Assembly (NCBI GenBank): GCA_036825195.1
Contig: DAISYQ010000033.1
Coordinates: forward strand, 1-38,097
Reading direction: 5' to 3'
From: UBA2210 sp036825195
GTDB lineage: Bacteria; Desulfobacterota; Syntrophia; Syntrophales; UBA2210
DNA: 38,097 nucleotides
A program made the position numbers and the translations under genes. The notes beneath the pieces are model-generated. The model was not told where the DNA came from. It saw nothing but the letters and a program-made list of their open reading frames with translations, and did no database searches. Position 1 is the first letter of the stretch, and each line of letters opens with the position of its first letter. Below are positions 1 through 8,922 of the stretch, piece by piece.

Positions 1-692
1 ACCGGGTATAGTACAGATACCCGCTCACGCACCGGTGCGATGAACAGGTCCCATCACACACTAACCTGCACGAATTCCATATAAAACTGTGCTGTAATAT
101 AAAAGGGTGAATAAAAGAATTACTGAGAGTCAAGGTTTGAATATCCATACGCCCTGCAACATACAATATCCACTCTCATCTGATGTGAGAGATTACAAAC
201 CATTCGATTGAAAAAGCCCCAACAACACCTCTCAATAGAAAAAACGCTGAGAGAGTATAGTCCCAACGCAATTTTTGGTTTTCTAATCATCTCTCGCCCC
301 AAATGTCAAGGAATATTTATGAATAATTGTATCAACCCTTCTTGTGAATTCGTCAGTCGAATTTGTCCGGCAAGTAAGGATGTTGGATTATATGGATAGA
401 AAAGTATAACATGATGAAGCGCTCAGTGTCAGGGATAGAAAGTCCGACAGGGAGTTCAACCTGTCTTTGAACAGGCATGCGAAAAGGATCCGCAGTCAAT
501 GTCCGTAATGTACGGATGGGGGCATACCGCCCATTTGTTACGGACCAAGTCTGACGGCACATGCAAAACCCGTCACAACATCAAACAGGGCATCATGAAT
601 ACCTAAAGAAGCATAGATACGAGTGTTAATCCGATCGACAAAACATGCATTACTTTTTCGACATAGACACCCTGTTCGAACACCCTACAACC
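1..692. other. Left edge without a supported gene
   Basis: No open frame here has a convincing ribosome binding site or a recognisable product. Short frames at 208-399 (+) and 353-562 (-) look random. The stretch holds small palindromes: CGGGTAT/ATACCCG arms at 3-9 and 17-23, the self-complementary GCACCGGTGC at 29-38, TCCGTA/TACGGA around 502-516 and GTTCGAAC at 674-681. None is followed by a clear T-run, so I do not call a terminator. Confidence 0.5.
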
Positions 693-1646
693 CTAGAGAT
701 TTTCTAAGATCTGTGTCTTTTTCTGGTCGTAGTCCTCTTGCGTGATTAGGCCCTTATCCAGAAGTTCTTTCAGTGTTTGAAGTCTTTTCTCTATATCGCC
801 GGACCCGGTCTCGGCTGGACTGGACTGGTGCAATGTACCCCTTCCCGTATCAATATACGGTGGAGCAGTATCCTCTCCGTAAACCTCTTCTTTGGCATCC
901 ACATATTTCGAGGTTTTGTCAACAATCTTTTTCTCCTCCATAAACCGGATGCTGTTGTAGCTTCTATCTATAAAGTCATCGAGAGAGAGTCTCTGGATTT
1001 CCGACAGAGATCCTGCGTCCGTCCACTGACTGCATTGCAGGTCAGGGAGCGAAATCTCTTCTATATAGAGGATCTGGATTTTTGTTTTATTGCCAAAACT
1101 TCCCCTCTTTTCGAGACACTTTACCAGAAAGCAGTTTGGTATGGAGAAATTTGACAGAAAATGCCGCTCATGCTTGAGAAATGCATCAGGAGATGCGAGT
1201 GTGAAATACTGATAATTTTCATCGAGTATTTTTACCTCACCCGACTCAAGCTTGTCTTCCCTCGGGAAGAGAACGGGGGTGGCCTGACTCGGATCACCCA
1301 TCACAGTGTGTATTCTTATTATAATTCCCCGTTGAAAGACATTGCCAGTGCCGATTTGCCCAAAGATATAAGAGGTGCTCCGAAAATTATCCTCAAGAGG
1401 GTCTTTTATGCGATTAGGAGCATCCTGCTTAATCGGTTCATCCCTTTTAACCTTGCCTATGAATTTCAGATCCCTGACTATCTTCAGTCGGATTTCGGGT
1501 GAGGACAGATAAAAGATGTTATCCGTTATCTCCTTCTTTGGTTGCAGTTCACTGCGAAATGCATCTACCTGTTTATTCACCTGAGCGCAACCATATGAAA
1601 GGACGAGACATGCAGCGGTAAAGAAGACTACCAATTTCCGGCTCAT
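693..1646 (-). CDS. Lipoprotein with C-terminal SHOCT domain
   Basis: This 317-residue protein starts with a lipoprotein signal peptide: a basic N-terminus, a hydrophobic core, then the lipobox LSYGC with the lipidated cysteine near residue 20. It should be anchored on the periplasmic side of a membrane. Roughly the last 34 residues match the short SHOCT domain pattern (RLQTLKELLDKGLITQEDY...K), a small helical module at the C-terminus of many unrelated bacterial proteins, thought to mediate oligomerisation. The middle, about 230 residues, resembles nothing I recognise. The start is supported by an AGGGGG ribosome binding site just upstream on the minus strand. It is a single gene with its own promoter and is divergent from the 2036 gene. 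Function unknown; the lipoprotein and SHOCT calls are solid. Confidence 0.8.
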   Translation of the reverse strand: MSRKLVVFFTAACLVLSYGCAQVNKQVDAFRSELQPKKEITDNIFYLSSPEIRLKIVRDLKFIGKVKRDEPIKQDAPNRIKDPLEDNFRSTSYIFGQIGTGNVFQRGIIIRIHTVMGDPSQATPVLFPREDKLESGEVKILDENYQYFTLASPDAFLKHERHFLSNFSIPNCFLVKCLEKRGSFGNKTKIQILYIEEISLPDLQCSQWTDAGSLSEIQRLSLDDFIDRSYNSIRFMEEKKIVDKTSKYVDAKEEVYGEDTAPPYIDTGRGTLHQSSPAETGSGDIEKRLQTLKELLDKGLITQEDYDQKKTQILENL

Positions 1647-1670
1647 TACTATTCCCCCTGAGAAGATAAT

Positions 1671-1711
1671 GGATATCTTTTTTTTATATCCCTGATTTTA
1701 CGAAACGTCAA
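1671..1711 (-). promoter_or_regulatory. Promoter of the SHOCT lipoprotein gene, with inverted repeat
   Basis: On the minus strand TTGACG (1711-1706) and TATAAA (1688-1683) are separated by exactly 17 bases, a near-consensus sigma-70-type promoter. An inverted repeat, GGATAT at 1671-1676 and ATATCC at 1686-1691 with a 9-base T-rich spacer, overlaps the -10 and the predicted start. It could be a repressor site. Seen by eye only. Confidence 0.55.
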
Positions 1712-1903
1712 GTTTGATATTTTCCTCTGGTTCATTACCCATTTCAAATCCCTTTTCCACAGATTGGTCACCGTAATCACCCTTCAGATCTGTTCAAGAT
1801 AATCCCGAATCTCCTTGAATACTGGTATGAGTTACGGTACACTTCATTAGATGGGCAGGGTGTTTTTCCCACACCATCCTAGAGTGCCCTGAAAATCTTT
1901 TAT

Positions 1904-1933
1904 TTTGGAAGTGTCTTTTTCCAAACTATATAT
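1904..1933 (+). promoter_or_regulatory. Putative promoter and operator upstream of the 2036 gene
   Basis: TTTGGAA (1904-1910) and TTCCAAA (1919-1925) form a perfect 7-base inverted repeat with an 8-base spacer. The same bases supply a -35-like TTGGAA (1905-1910), 16 bases before TATATA (1927-1932). A regulator binding the repeat would block this promoter. The predicted leader to the 2036 start is about 95 bases. The rest of 1734-2035 shows nothing I can assign. Confidence 0.35.
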
Positions 1934-2035
1934 ACACGATACCTTACATCACCGTTTTATCTCTCAAGGGGTCGGGATCATCTTATATTGGGTTTAGTAA
2001 TGTTCGACTCATTGTTTTAAAAAGGTAATAGATCT

Positions 2036-2374
2036 ATGACGAATGATTTGGATGAAAAGAGAGAGATGAAGAAAAAAGCCATTTTTGATGGCATGTCTCC
2101 TCGGCGTAGAGAAAAAATATTAAAAAAGATCGGTTACGAAGACTGGGATCCATTCCAGGAACCGAAAGATCCTATTGACCTGCGAGACCAACGGGTCGAG
2201 CAGTCGGCATCTCTCATGTGCCGGAGATTCCTGTTGGATCAAGATTCCGTGGATTGTAGTGCCGAATATCTGAAATCCGTGAAGGAGATGTGCAAGGGTC
2301 TTATAAAAGCAGAAGAAAAGTACCTGGCAATGTACGATTTCTGTTGTTGGTACAGTAAAATATACGGGAAATAA
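2036..2374 (+). CDS. Small soluble protein of unknown function
   Basis: This 112-residue, charged, mostly helical protein has no signal peptide or membrane segment. It starts at an ATG 8 bases after an AAAGGTAA ribosome binding site. The motif MSPRRREKILKKIGYEDWDPF near residues 20-40 looks constrained: a basic helix followed by an aromatic/acidic segment and PKDPIDLR. The C-terminus has two adjacent cysteines (FCCWY). I have a loose impression of similar short proteins in sulfate reducers but cannot name a family. The nitrilase gene starts 38 bases downstream, so the two may be co-transcribed. I do not assign a function. Confidence 0.7.
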   Translation: MTNDLDEKREMKKKAIFDGMSPRRREKILKKIGYEDWDPFQEPKDPIDLRDQRVEQSASLMCRRFLLDQDSVDCSAEYLKSVKEMCKGLIKAEEKYLAMYDFCCWYSKIYGK

Positions 2375-2412
2375 TCCTTCCCATAACTCTCACACACAGA
2401 AAGTAGCCGATA

Positions 2413-3297
2413 ATGAAGGATATAAAGCTAGCCGTGGTTTGCATGCGGTCGGAATTTGGCCGCAGCGATACCAATATAACAAGGATGGAGACTTTTATTC
2501 ACAAAGCCACCTCCACAGGAGCCCGCATGATATGTTTTCCGGAATTATCGATTACCGGCTACAGCGTCAGGAACAAGTTACGACAGTATGCGGAACCCAT
2601 CCCCGGTCCCATTAGTGATCATCTGGTTAAGGTCGCCAAAGACAAGGGAGTTGTCGTATTGGCCGGTATGCTTGAAGAGAGTAACGGAGAAACTCCCTAT
2701 ATAAGTCACGTAATAACGGGTCCGTCAGGGATCATCGGTGTTCACCGAAAGACACACCTTTCTCCTCAGGAAAGAAATGTCTGCCAACCAGGGAAGGAGG
2801 TATCGTCTTTCACCTTTGATACTATTACCTTCGGCATTCAGCTCTGTTACGAAAGTCATTTCCCTGAATTGAGTACCATCCAGACCCTTCAGGGAGCAGA
2901 CATTATATTTTTTCCCTACGCCTCACCCAACAAAAAACCGGATGAAAAGAGAAAAAGCTGGCTGAGAACTCTTCCAGCCAGAGCTTTTGATAACAGTGTG
3001 TTTGTCGTAGCATGTAATCAGACAGGGGAAAACGGTGCGGGTCTCTCTTTTCCCGGTGTAATACTTGTCCTTGATCCTTCGGGAGAAACCCGCTGCCAAT
3101 ATGCCGGCACTGGCGAGAAAATGATTATTGAAGAGTTCAAGAAAGAAGATCTGGAAACCATCAGATCCAGTGAGATGCAAAATTTTACCCGTTACCGTCG
3201 TCCAGAATTGTATGGATCACTATCCAGCCGGATATCATTTCCAGTTACGGATTGCATGGATCCTGTTCACGTAACGTCGATTACACAAACCCAATAG
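2413..3297 (+). CDS. Nitrilase-superfamily carbon-nitrogen hydrolase
   Basis: This 294-residue protein has the complete Glu-Lys-Cys catalytic triad of the nitrilase/amidase superfamily: E44 in FPELSITGY, K113 in HRKTHLSP and C145 in IQLCYESHFPE. The cysteine attacks an amide or nitrile carbon, releasing ammonia or an amine. Length and motif spacing fit single-domain aliphatic amidase, carbamoylputrescine-amidase or omega-amidase types. The substrate cannot be read from the sequence. No signal peptide is present, so it is cytoplasmic. The ribosome binding site is weak. It follows the 112-residue protein and is separated from the ABC operon by about 290 bases that hold a new promoter. Confidence 0.88.
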   Translation: MKDIKLAVVCMRSEFGRSDTNITRMETFIHKATSTGARMICFPELSITGYSVRNKLRQYAEPIPGPISDHLVKVAKDKGVVVLAGMLEESNGETPYISHVITGPSGIIGVHRKTHLSPQERNVCQPGKEVSSFTFDTITFGIQLCYESHFPELSTIQTLQGADIIFFPYASPNKKPDEKRKSWLRTLPARAFDNSVFVVACNQTGENGAGLSFPGVILVLDPSGETRCQYAGTGEKMIIEEFKKEDLETIRSSEMQNFTRYRRPELYGSLSSRISFPVTDCMDPVHVTSITQTQ

Positions 3298-3379
3298 GAA
3301 TGTCTGCACCTTTACACGGAAATGCATACCAAGTAATTGAGTTATTTATGATGTACAAAAATCATATAAAAAATACGTC

Positions 3380-3408
3380 TTGACACGTAAGACCGTTTTT
3401 CATATAAC
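3380..3408 (+). promoter_or_regulatory. Strong promoter of the Gld-type ABC operon
   Basis: TTGACA (3380-3385), a 17-base spacer and TATAAC (3403-3408) make one of the best sigma-70-type promoters in the window. Transcription would start near 3415, just after a run of C residues, and leave a leader of about 170 bases before the ATPase gene. No other gene is supported between 3298 and 3587. Confidence 0.6.
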
Positions 3409-3587
3409 CCCCCCCCATACATATGCTGATCAGCATACCGGAGTTTCACAACAAATTGTATGGAATTACCGATTGTTACGTAAGGCATTTATCAGTTGTT
3501 CATTCACCTCGTCACGAGTAGTGGGGGATATGCTCGTTGTTACATTCGATGTTACCAACTAAACATGAAAAGGCATAAGGAGTGTCC

Positions 3588-4541
3588 ATGATAGAAGCAC
3601 GGAATCTCACCAAGCATTTCGGGCCCATCGTCGCGGTGGACAATGTATCTTTCACCGTCGAGCGTGGAGAAGTTCTCGGTTTTCTTGGTCCCAATGCAGC
3701 GGGGAAGTCGACAACCATTCGAATGTTAACCGGTTTTCTGCCCCCAACAGCAGGAACAGCGATCATCGGCGGCAACGACATCATCAAATCGTCACTGGCT
3801 GCTCGCAGTGAGATCGGCTACCTTCCTGAAAACGCACCATCGTACCCCGACATGACCGTTACCGGTTTTCTGGAATTCATTTCCGAAATCCGCGGATATT
3901 CAGGCAGCGAGAAAAGGCGCCGGATTGGCAAAGTTATCGAGCGTTGCTTTCTACAGGAGGTCCGCTTTCAGGTGATCAGCACACTTTCCAAAGGATTCAG
4001 GCAACGGGTCTGCTTCGCCCAGAGCATCCTCCACGATCCGCAGTACCTGATCATGGACGAACCCACCGATGGCCTGGATCCCAATCAGAAGCACGAGGTA
4101 CGAACAATGATCCGGGAGATGGGGAGGGAAAAAACCATCATTCTCTCCACACATATCCTCGAAGAGGTTGAGGCCATCTGTACCCGTGTCGTAATCATTG
4201 CCAACGGCAAGATCGTCGCCGACAACACCCCCGAGAAACTCAAGCTGCAGGCCCCGGGTCACGGAGTCATCCGTTTCTTGATACCGGATAATCTCTCATC
4301 CGTGTCGCTGGCGGATCTTGGACAGGTTACGGGAGTGGAAGGGATTGATCATGTTTCGACAGACGGCGTACTTCGGATTTCAGTGTATCCGGAAGATCCG
4401 AAGAATCCGCCGGTAAACGGGATTTTATGTTACCTCCAAGAGAAAAATGCTCAGGTTCATTCTTTTCAGGTTGAGGAGGGACGTTTGGATGAATTCTTTC
4501 GAAATGTTACCACATCGACTGACGCAGAGGTACAGATATGA
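3588..4541 (+). CDS. ABC transporter ATP-binding subunit, GldA-type
   Basis: This 317-residue cytoplasmic ATPase energises an ABC-2 type exporter. Walker A is GPNAAGKST at residues 34-42, the signature is a variant LSKGFRQR at 133-140 instead of LSGGQ, Walker B is YLIMDEPTDGLD at 153-164, and the switch histidine lies in STHILEE. The C-terminal hundred residues are the variable domain usual for GldA/DrrA/NatA-type ATPases. I chose the ATG at 3588 because AAGGAG lies 5 bases upstream; a GTG six bases earlier overlaps that site. The stop overlaps the permease start by 4 bases (ATGA), so translation is coupled. In Bacteroidetes, GldAFG supports gliding motility; outside that phylum the cargo is unknown. 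Confidence 0.92.
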   Translation: MIEARNLTKHFGPIVAVDNVSFTVERGEVLGFLGPNAAGKSTTIRMLTGFLPPTAGTAIIGGNDIIKSSLAARSEIGYLPENAPSYPDMTVTGFLEFISEIRGYSGSEKRRRIGKVIERCFLQEVRFQVISTLSKGFRQRVCFAQSILHDPQYLIMDEPTDGLDPNQKHEVRTMIREMGREKTIILSTHILEEVEAICTRVVIIANGKIVADNTPEKLKLQAPGHGVIRFLIPDNLSSVSLADLGQVTGVEGIDHVSTDGVLRISVYPEDPKNPPVNGILCYLQEKNAQVHSFQVEEGRLDEFFRNVTTSTDAEVQI

Positions 4542-5284
4542 ATAGATTTTTGCTGAATACCAAAGGGATTATCAAGAGGGAACTTGGCGGGTATTTCGGT
4601 TCTCCCCTTGCCTATGTGTTCATCGTCATCTTTCTGGTGATGTGCGGGTTTTTCACCTTTATCGTAAGCGGTTTTTACGAGGTCGGCCAAGCCGATCTCC
4701 GCGCCTTTTTCCGATGGCTTCCGTGGACATATCTTTTTCTGATCCCCGCCGTCTCAATGCGTCTATGGGCGGAGGAAAGACGAACTGGAACGCTTGAACT
4801 CCTTATTACGCTGCCGACAACGCTGACCGAATTGGTCCTCGGCAAATTTCTTGCCGCCTGGCTTTTTGTCATTTTGGCCCTGGTGCTTACCTTCCCCCTG
4901 GTGCTGACCGTGATCTACCTGGGGGAACCGGACCTGGGCGTCATCTTCAGTGGATATCTCGGCAGCATCCTCCTGGCCGGTGCCTATCTGAGCATAGGGA
5001 GCATGACCTCATCGCTGACACGGAACCAGGTGATCAGTTTTATTCTGTCGGTGGTAATCTGTCTCTTTCTGGTACTGGCAGGCTGGTCCCCTATCACCAA
5101 CGCCATCTCGACCTGGGCACCCATCTGGCTTGTAGAGGTAGTGGCCGGTTTCGGTTTCATGCCCCATTCGGCTTCCATGGAGCGGGGCATCATTGATCTT
5201 CGGGATCTACTCTATTTTGCGTCGGTGATCTTCTTCATGCTTTTCGCCAACGGGGTTATCCTGCAAAACCGCAGGGCTTCGTAA
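4538..5284 (+). CDS. ABC-2 type permease, GldF-like
   Basis: This 248-residue integral membrane protein has about six hydrophobic segments and forms the transmembrane channel for the ATPase encoded just upstream, which it overlaps by 4 bases. The first segment follows the short cytoplasmic sequence RELGGYFGSPLAYVF. The motif MRLWAEERRTGTLELLITLPTT is characteristic of GldF and related ABC-2 permeases. Length is normal for the family. The next gene starts 13 bases later behind an AAAGGAG ribosome binding site. Substrate unknown. Confidence 0.9.
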   Translation: MNRFLLNTKGIIKRELGGYFGSPLAYVFIVIFLVMCGFFTFIVSGFYEVGQADLRAFFRWLPWTYLFLIPAVSMRLWAEERRTGTLELLITLPTTLTELVLGKFLAAWLFVILALVLTFPLVLTVIYLGEPDLGVIFSGYLGSILLAGAYLSIGSMTSSLTRNQVISFILSVVICLFLVLAGWSPITNAISTWAPIWLVEVVAGFGFMPHSASMERGIIDLRDLLYFASVIFFMLFANGVILQNRRAS

Positions 5285-5297
5285 AGGAGACGGCTAT

Positions 5298-7172
5298 ATG
5301 GAACGAAAAACAGTGACAAATCTGAAAAGAATTCTCGTATCCTCAACAGGGCTGGTGATACTGTTCATAATACTTATTCTGGCGAATGTGATCTTTTCCT
5401 TCACGAATCTCCGGGTGGATACAACCGAGGAACGGATCTACTCGCTCTCACAGGGTTCCAAGAATATCCTCTCTCAATTGAATGAACCTGTTACGATCAA
5501 GTTTTTCCGGAGTCAGAGCGACAAAAACTTTCCCCGTAACCTGAAGCTGTATGCCAGACAGGTCCATGATTTCCTGACGGAGTACGAATATGCGGCAAAG
5601 GGACGATTGAAGATAGAGGAATACGATCCCAAGATTGACTCCGATGAAGAGGAGTGGGCCAAGAGGTTCGGGTTGCAGGCACTTACCACTCCCACCGGTG
5701 AAAACATTTATTTCGGATTGGTCTTTGCGGCTGCTGAAAGGGTGGAGAGAATCGCCTTCCTGAACCCCGGCCGGTGGGAGCTTCTGGAATACGACATCAC
5801 CCACATTATCCATTCCCTCCAATCAACAGAAAAGAAAGTTCTGGGAGTTATTTCCGGTCTCCCGGTATTCGGCACGGTGACGCCTGGCAAACGATCGATT
5901 GAGTGGTTTTTTATCAGTGAATTGAAGAAAACCTACGATGTACGTGAGATCGGTCCCGATGCCCAACTGCTCGATTCAACCGTTGATCTGTTGATGATTA
6001 TCCATCCCAAAAAGCTGACTCCGCGACAGGAATACGCCATCGATCAGTATGTGCTCTCCGGCCGTAACGCAATAGTTTTCGTGGATCAGAACTCTATCAT
6101 GGATACCGATGTGTATGATTCCATGCGTCCCATGAGTCCCCCTATGTCGAACCTTCCCAACCTCTTTAAGGCGTGGGGTGTCTCAATGGACTCCTATAAG
6201 GTGGTGGCCGATTTTGGTCATAGCACCAAGGTTCGCAAGGGCAATATGATCGACGATGACCCGGTTCTCATCTCCGCCCGGAAGGATCTCTTCAACCATG
6301 ACAGCAGAATTACCTCCCAGTTAGACACCTTGCTTTTTGGCACGGTGGGAAACCTGAGAAAGGAGATGAACAGCCCCTATGAGTTCACTCCCCTTGTCCA
6401 GTCTGGAACAGATGCTTCACTGGTTCCGCTTATCGAGCTGAATTCCGGAACGGCTGGTATTAAAAAGAATTTTACTCCTTCAGGAGAGCGATTTAATCTG
6501 GCCGTTCAGATACGGGGAATCTTCAAGAGCGCATTTCCCAACGGTCCATCCGCAGACGAGAACGTACCCGATGATTCAAAAAATCAAACCAATAAGACCC
6601 ATCTGACAGTCGGAACAAAAGAATCAACGATTATCATTGTCGCTGATGCGGATATGCTTTCCGACGGGTTCTTTCTCTCGAAGAGCGGTCAGGCGGGATA
6701 TCAGATGTCACGCATGTTCAACGACAACTTCAACTTCGTCGCCAATGCCTGCGAGAATCTCACAGGCGGTGAAGATATGACGTCCATCCGCTCACGAGGT
6801 ACCTTCGAGCGACCCTTTACGACGGTTCTCGCGTTACAAGAGAAGGCCAGAGAGCGCTGGTTCCTCAAAGAGCAGGATCTCGTTAAACGAACAGAGGAGA
6901 CCAACCGTAAACTGCGCGAACTGGAGGCGCAGAAGGACAGTTCGCAAAAGCTGATCCTCAGCAATGAACAAATTGCCGAGATAGAGCAATTCCGTGAGGA
7001 GAAGCGTAAATTAGAAGGCGAACTCAAGCAGGTACGCAAGAACCTTCGTTCAGATATTGAGACCCTTGGACTTGAACTCAAGGCCATTAACATCTTTTTA
7101 ATACCCCTGTGTGTGTCCATTGCCGGACTGGGATTTGCCATTTACAAGAAACGAAGGATGAAGAAGTCATGA
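5298..7172 (+). CDS. GldG-family ABC transporter auxiliary protein
   Basis: This 624-residue protein has one membrane segment near residues 15-37, a large extracytoplasmic domain, a predicted coiled coil at about 515-595 rich in E, K, R and L, and a second membrane segment near 597-616. The N-terminal part (FTNLRVDTTEERIYSLSQGSKNIL...) and the central ABC-transporter auxiliary domain are typical of GldG. GldG partners GldF in the membrane; its biochemical role is not known. The start follows AAAGGAG. The 3' end overlaps the next gene by 4 bases. Length is at the long end for the family because of the coiled coil. Confidence 0.88.
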   Translation: MERKTVTNLKRILVSSTGLVILFIILILANVIFSFTNLRVDTTEERIYSLSQGSKNILSQLNEPVTIKFFRSQSDKNFPRNLKLYARQVHDFLTEYEYAAKGRLKIEEYDPKIDSDEEEWAKRFGLQALTTPTGENIYFGLVFAAAERVERIAFLNPGRWELLEYDITHIIHSLQSTEKKVLGVISGLPVFGTVTPGKRSIEWFFISELKKTYDVREIGPDAQLLDSTVDLLMIIHPKKLTPRQEYAIDQYVLSGRNAIVFVDQNSIMDTDVYDSMRPMSPPMSNLPNLFKAWGVSMDSYKVVADFGHSTKVRKGNMIDDDPVLISARKDLFNHDSRITSQLDTLLFGTVGNLRKEMNSPYEFTPLVQSGTDASLVPLIELNSGTAGIKKNFTPSGERFNLAVQIRGIFKSAFPNGPSADENVPDDSKNQTNKTHLTVGTKESTIIIVADADMLSDGFFLSKSGQAGYQMSRMFNDNFNFVANACENLTGGEDMTSIRSRGTFERPFTTVLALQEKARERWFLKEQDLVKRTEETNRKLRELEAQKDSSQKLILSNEQIAEIEQFREEKRKLEGELKQVRKNLRSDIETLGLELKAINIFLIPLCVSIAGLGFAIYKKRRMKKS

Positions 7173-8308
7173 AAATGAGAACCCTGGTCATTCTGTTGCT
7201 CGTATTGGGATTATTGGCAGGAGCGTCGGCTCTGTTGTTATTTCATAGCGGGTGGTCGCCCCAAACGGCCAAAGTTCAGGAAGACAGATTACTCGAAGAA
7301 CTCCCGGTCAATGAGGTCGCTTTTTTAACTGTTGCATCCTCCCACAATACCACTACCGTGGCGAAAAAAGAGGATGGCTGGATCGTAAAGGAACGATCCT
7401 CCTACCCTGCCGATTTCGGCAAGATTGTCAATCTTGTACGGGCACTCAAAGAAACCACCATCGGCAGACAGTTCACCGGTTCAGACGAGACCCTTCGCCG
7501 CCTTGCATTGAAAGACCCGGATGATCCTGCTGCTGCCGATACTGAAAAGGGACTACTCCTCATTCTCAAAGATCAAAAACAGAAAATCCTTGTCAGTATT
7601 CTTTTGGATCGACAACAAAAAGATCATTACACCGGGCAAGAGGTTCCGGGTAGATATGTAAGACTCAGCAACGATTCTACCGTGTACCTGATAGATGAGA
7701 GATTCATTACCGTAAGCGAAGATCCGAAGACCTGGCTGGATTCATTCCTCTTCAAAGTTCACCCAGAGGAGATCAAAAGTATTTCATGCATATCCACAAG
7801 CGACGACACGATACTTTATCGATTTGCCCGATCAGAAAAGGAAGAGAAACTCCAGGCCGTTGCCGGTACCCTAGCCTCTAAACCGATCAATCAACTTTCA
7901 CTCAACAAGTTGACCACGTCTCTTCAATCTATGAAAATAGTGGATGTGGTCCAACCGACAACCGACTCTGTCACAGCCGTTCAATTTCCTTACCGTTTCG
8001 ATTACGAACTCTTCAACGGTACCACATACCGGATCTACCTGGGGAAGGAGAATCCCATACCCGAGCCCTGTGAACTCAGACTGACAGTTGAATACAACAG
8101 GCCTCAATCCGGAAAAGAACTGGCGCCAGCCTCAGATGAGACCGCCATTGAGGCCAAAAAACTCAATGAACGCATGAGCCATTGGCTCTACCTGGTAAGC
8201 AGTTCGCAGTACCGTACATTCATGACAGACCCCGACCAACTCGTCATCATGAGACAGACAAACAGACCGTCCGACAAAAGCCTACCTCTGCAGATGCCGA
8301 CTCAATAA
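7169..8308 (+). CDS. DUF4340-like membrane-anchored protein
   Basis: This 379-residue protein has an N-terminal hydrophobic anchor (residues about 4-24) followed by a soluble, beta-rich extracytoplasmic region with repeated segments of the kind found in DUF4340 proteins (V.FLTV...TTTVAKKEDGWIVKERSSYPAD). I chose the ATG at 7169: it overlaps the gldG-like stop as ATGA and is preceded by AAGGA. A longer frame beginning at 7109 lies inside the upstream gene. DUF4340 proteins are frequent fourth members of GldA/F/G-type operons and are presumed to be part of the exporter. Function unknown. Confidence 0.82.
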   Translation: MKMRTLVILLLVLGLLAGASALLLFHSGWSPQTAKVQEDRLLEELPVNEVAFLTVASSHNTTTVAKKEDGWIVKERSSYPADFGKIVNLVRALKETTIGRQFTGSDETLRRLALKDPDDPAAADTEKGLLLILKDQKQKILVSILLDRQQKDHYTGQEVPGRYVRLSNDSTVYLIDERFITVSEDPKTWLDSFLFKVHPEEIKSISCISTSDDTILYRFARSEKEEKLQAVAGTLASKPINQLSLNKLTTSLQSMKIVDVVQPTTDSVTAVQFPYRFDYELFNGTTYRIYLGKENPIPEPCELRLTVEYNRPQSGKELAPASDETAIEAKKLNERMSHWLYLVSSSQYRTFMTDPDQLVIMRQTNRPSDKSLPLQMPTQ

Positions 8309-8358
8309 CGATACAGGTTTTTATCGAATTTTTTAAGCGGTTGAGTTTGCGTTTGTAT

Positions 8359-8382
8359 TATAATGCGGACAATTTGATTGTC
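8359..8382 (+). promoter_or_regulatory. TATAAT box with a compact palindrome
   Basis: TATAAT at 8359-8364 is followed directly by the palindrome GACAAT-TTG-ATTGTC at 8368-8382, where a transcript would start. I see no good -35 at the normal distance. It could be an activator-dependent promoter or simply a binding site upstream of dsrD. Confidence 0.25.
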
Positions 8383-8474
8383 GTATTCAATGATCAGTAG
8401 TTTAGGAAGTAATGTGACTATCGGGTTCTTTCATGTGTCAACAACTGTGAGTTTGGTGTCTTTCAATAAAAACC

Positions 8475-8504
8475 TTGACATGGGTAATATTGAGTGTATA
8501 GATA
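8475..8504 (+). promoter_or_regulatory. Putative dsrD promoter
   Basis: TTGACA at 8475-8480 is followed after 18 bases by TAGATA (8499-8504), or after 16 bases by TATAGA. It lies 60-90 bases upstream of dsrD, and no other gene could use it. It implies dsrD is transcribed independently of dsrAB. Confidence 0.45.
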
Positions 8505-8563
8505 ATACGGTAGAGTATTTACAGTGCCGGTTGGTTTAACAGCTTTGTGTAGAGGAGAAGAAA

Positions 8564-8818
8564 ATGGATAATGAAAAACAGGCGGTATTAGATTATTTTG
8601 CCAAGCTAAAAGGGAAAAAATCTAAGCTCTATTTCAATGATATTCTCAAGGCGGTTCCTGGTGCAAAGCCACGGACGTTTAAAAAGGTCATCAACGAGAT
8701 GATTCAAGAAGGGTTGCTCACCTACTGGTCCAGCGGAAGTACAACGCTCTACATGCTCAAGAGCGATGAAAATCTGGCTGCCGAAGAAGCGGCCATGAGC
8801 GACGAAGGCAAAGAATAA
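8564..8818 (+). CDS. dsrD: DsrD, activator of dissimilatory sulfite reductase
   Basis: This 84-residue cytoplasmic protein is a small winged-helix fold protein found in reductive-type sulfate and sulfite reducers. Recognisable DsrD features are the N-terminal helix with YFAKLKGKKSKLYFNDI, the basic turn PGAKPRTFKKVINEMIQEGLL and the wing YWSSGSTTLYML. Established work shows DsrD stimulates sulfite reduction by DsrAB rather than acting as a classical DNA-binding regulator. It starts at an ATG behind AGGAG. Unusually, it is not in the usual dsrABD arrangement: it sits on the opposite strand from dsrAB, tail to tail with dsrC, under its own putative promoter. Confidence 0.93.
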   Translation: MDNEKQAVLDYFAKLKGKKSKLYFNDILKAVPGAKPRTFKKVINEMIQEGLLTYWSSGSTTLYMLKSDENLAAEEAAMSDEGKE

Positions 8819-8859
8819 GAACCTCGCTCTGTAGATTTCACACGATATGCACGGCAAAA

Positions 8860-8915
8860 AACGGGGTAAAGATACAGAAATAGGTGTGTCCTCATCTGAT
8901 TGTCTTTACCCCGTT
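8860..8915. terminator. Bidirectional terminator between dsrD and dsrC
   Basis: A 13-base perfect stem, AACGGGGTAAAGA (8860-8872) with TCTTTACCCCGTT (8903-8915), is flanked by an A-run on the left and a T-run on the right, so it can end transcripts from both dsrD (+) and dsrC (-). The 30-base loop contains a further CAGA/TCTG pairing. Confidence 0.85.
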
Positions 8916-8922
8916 TATTTTT

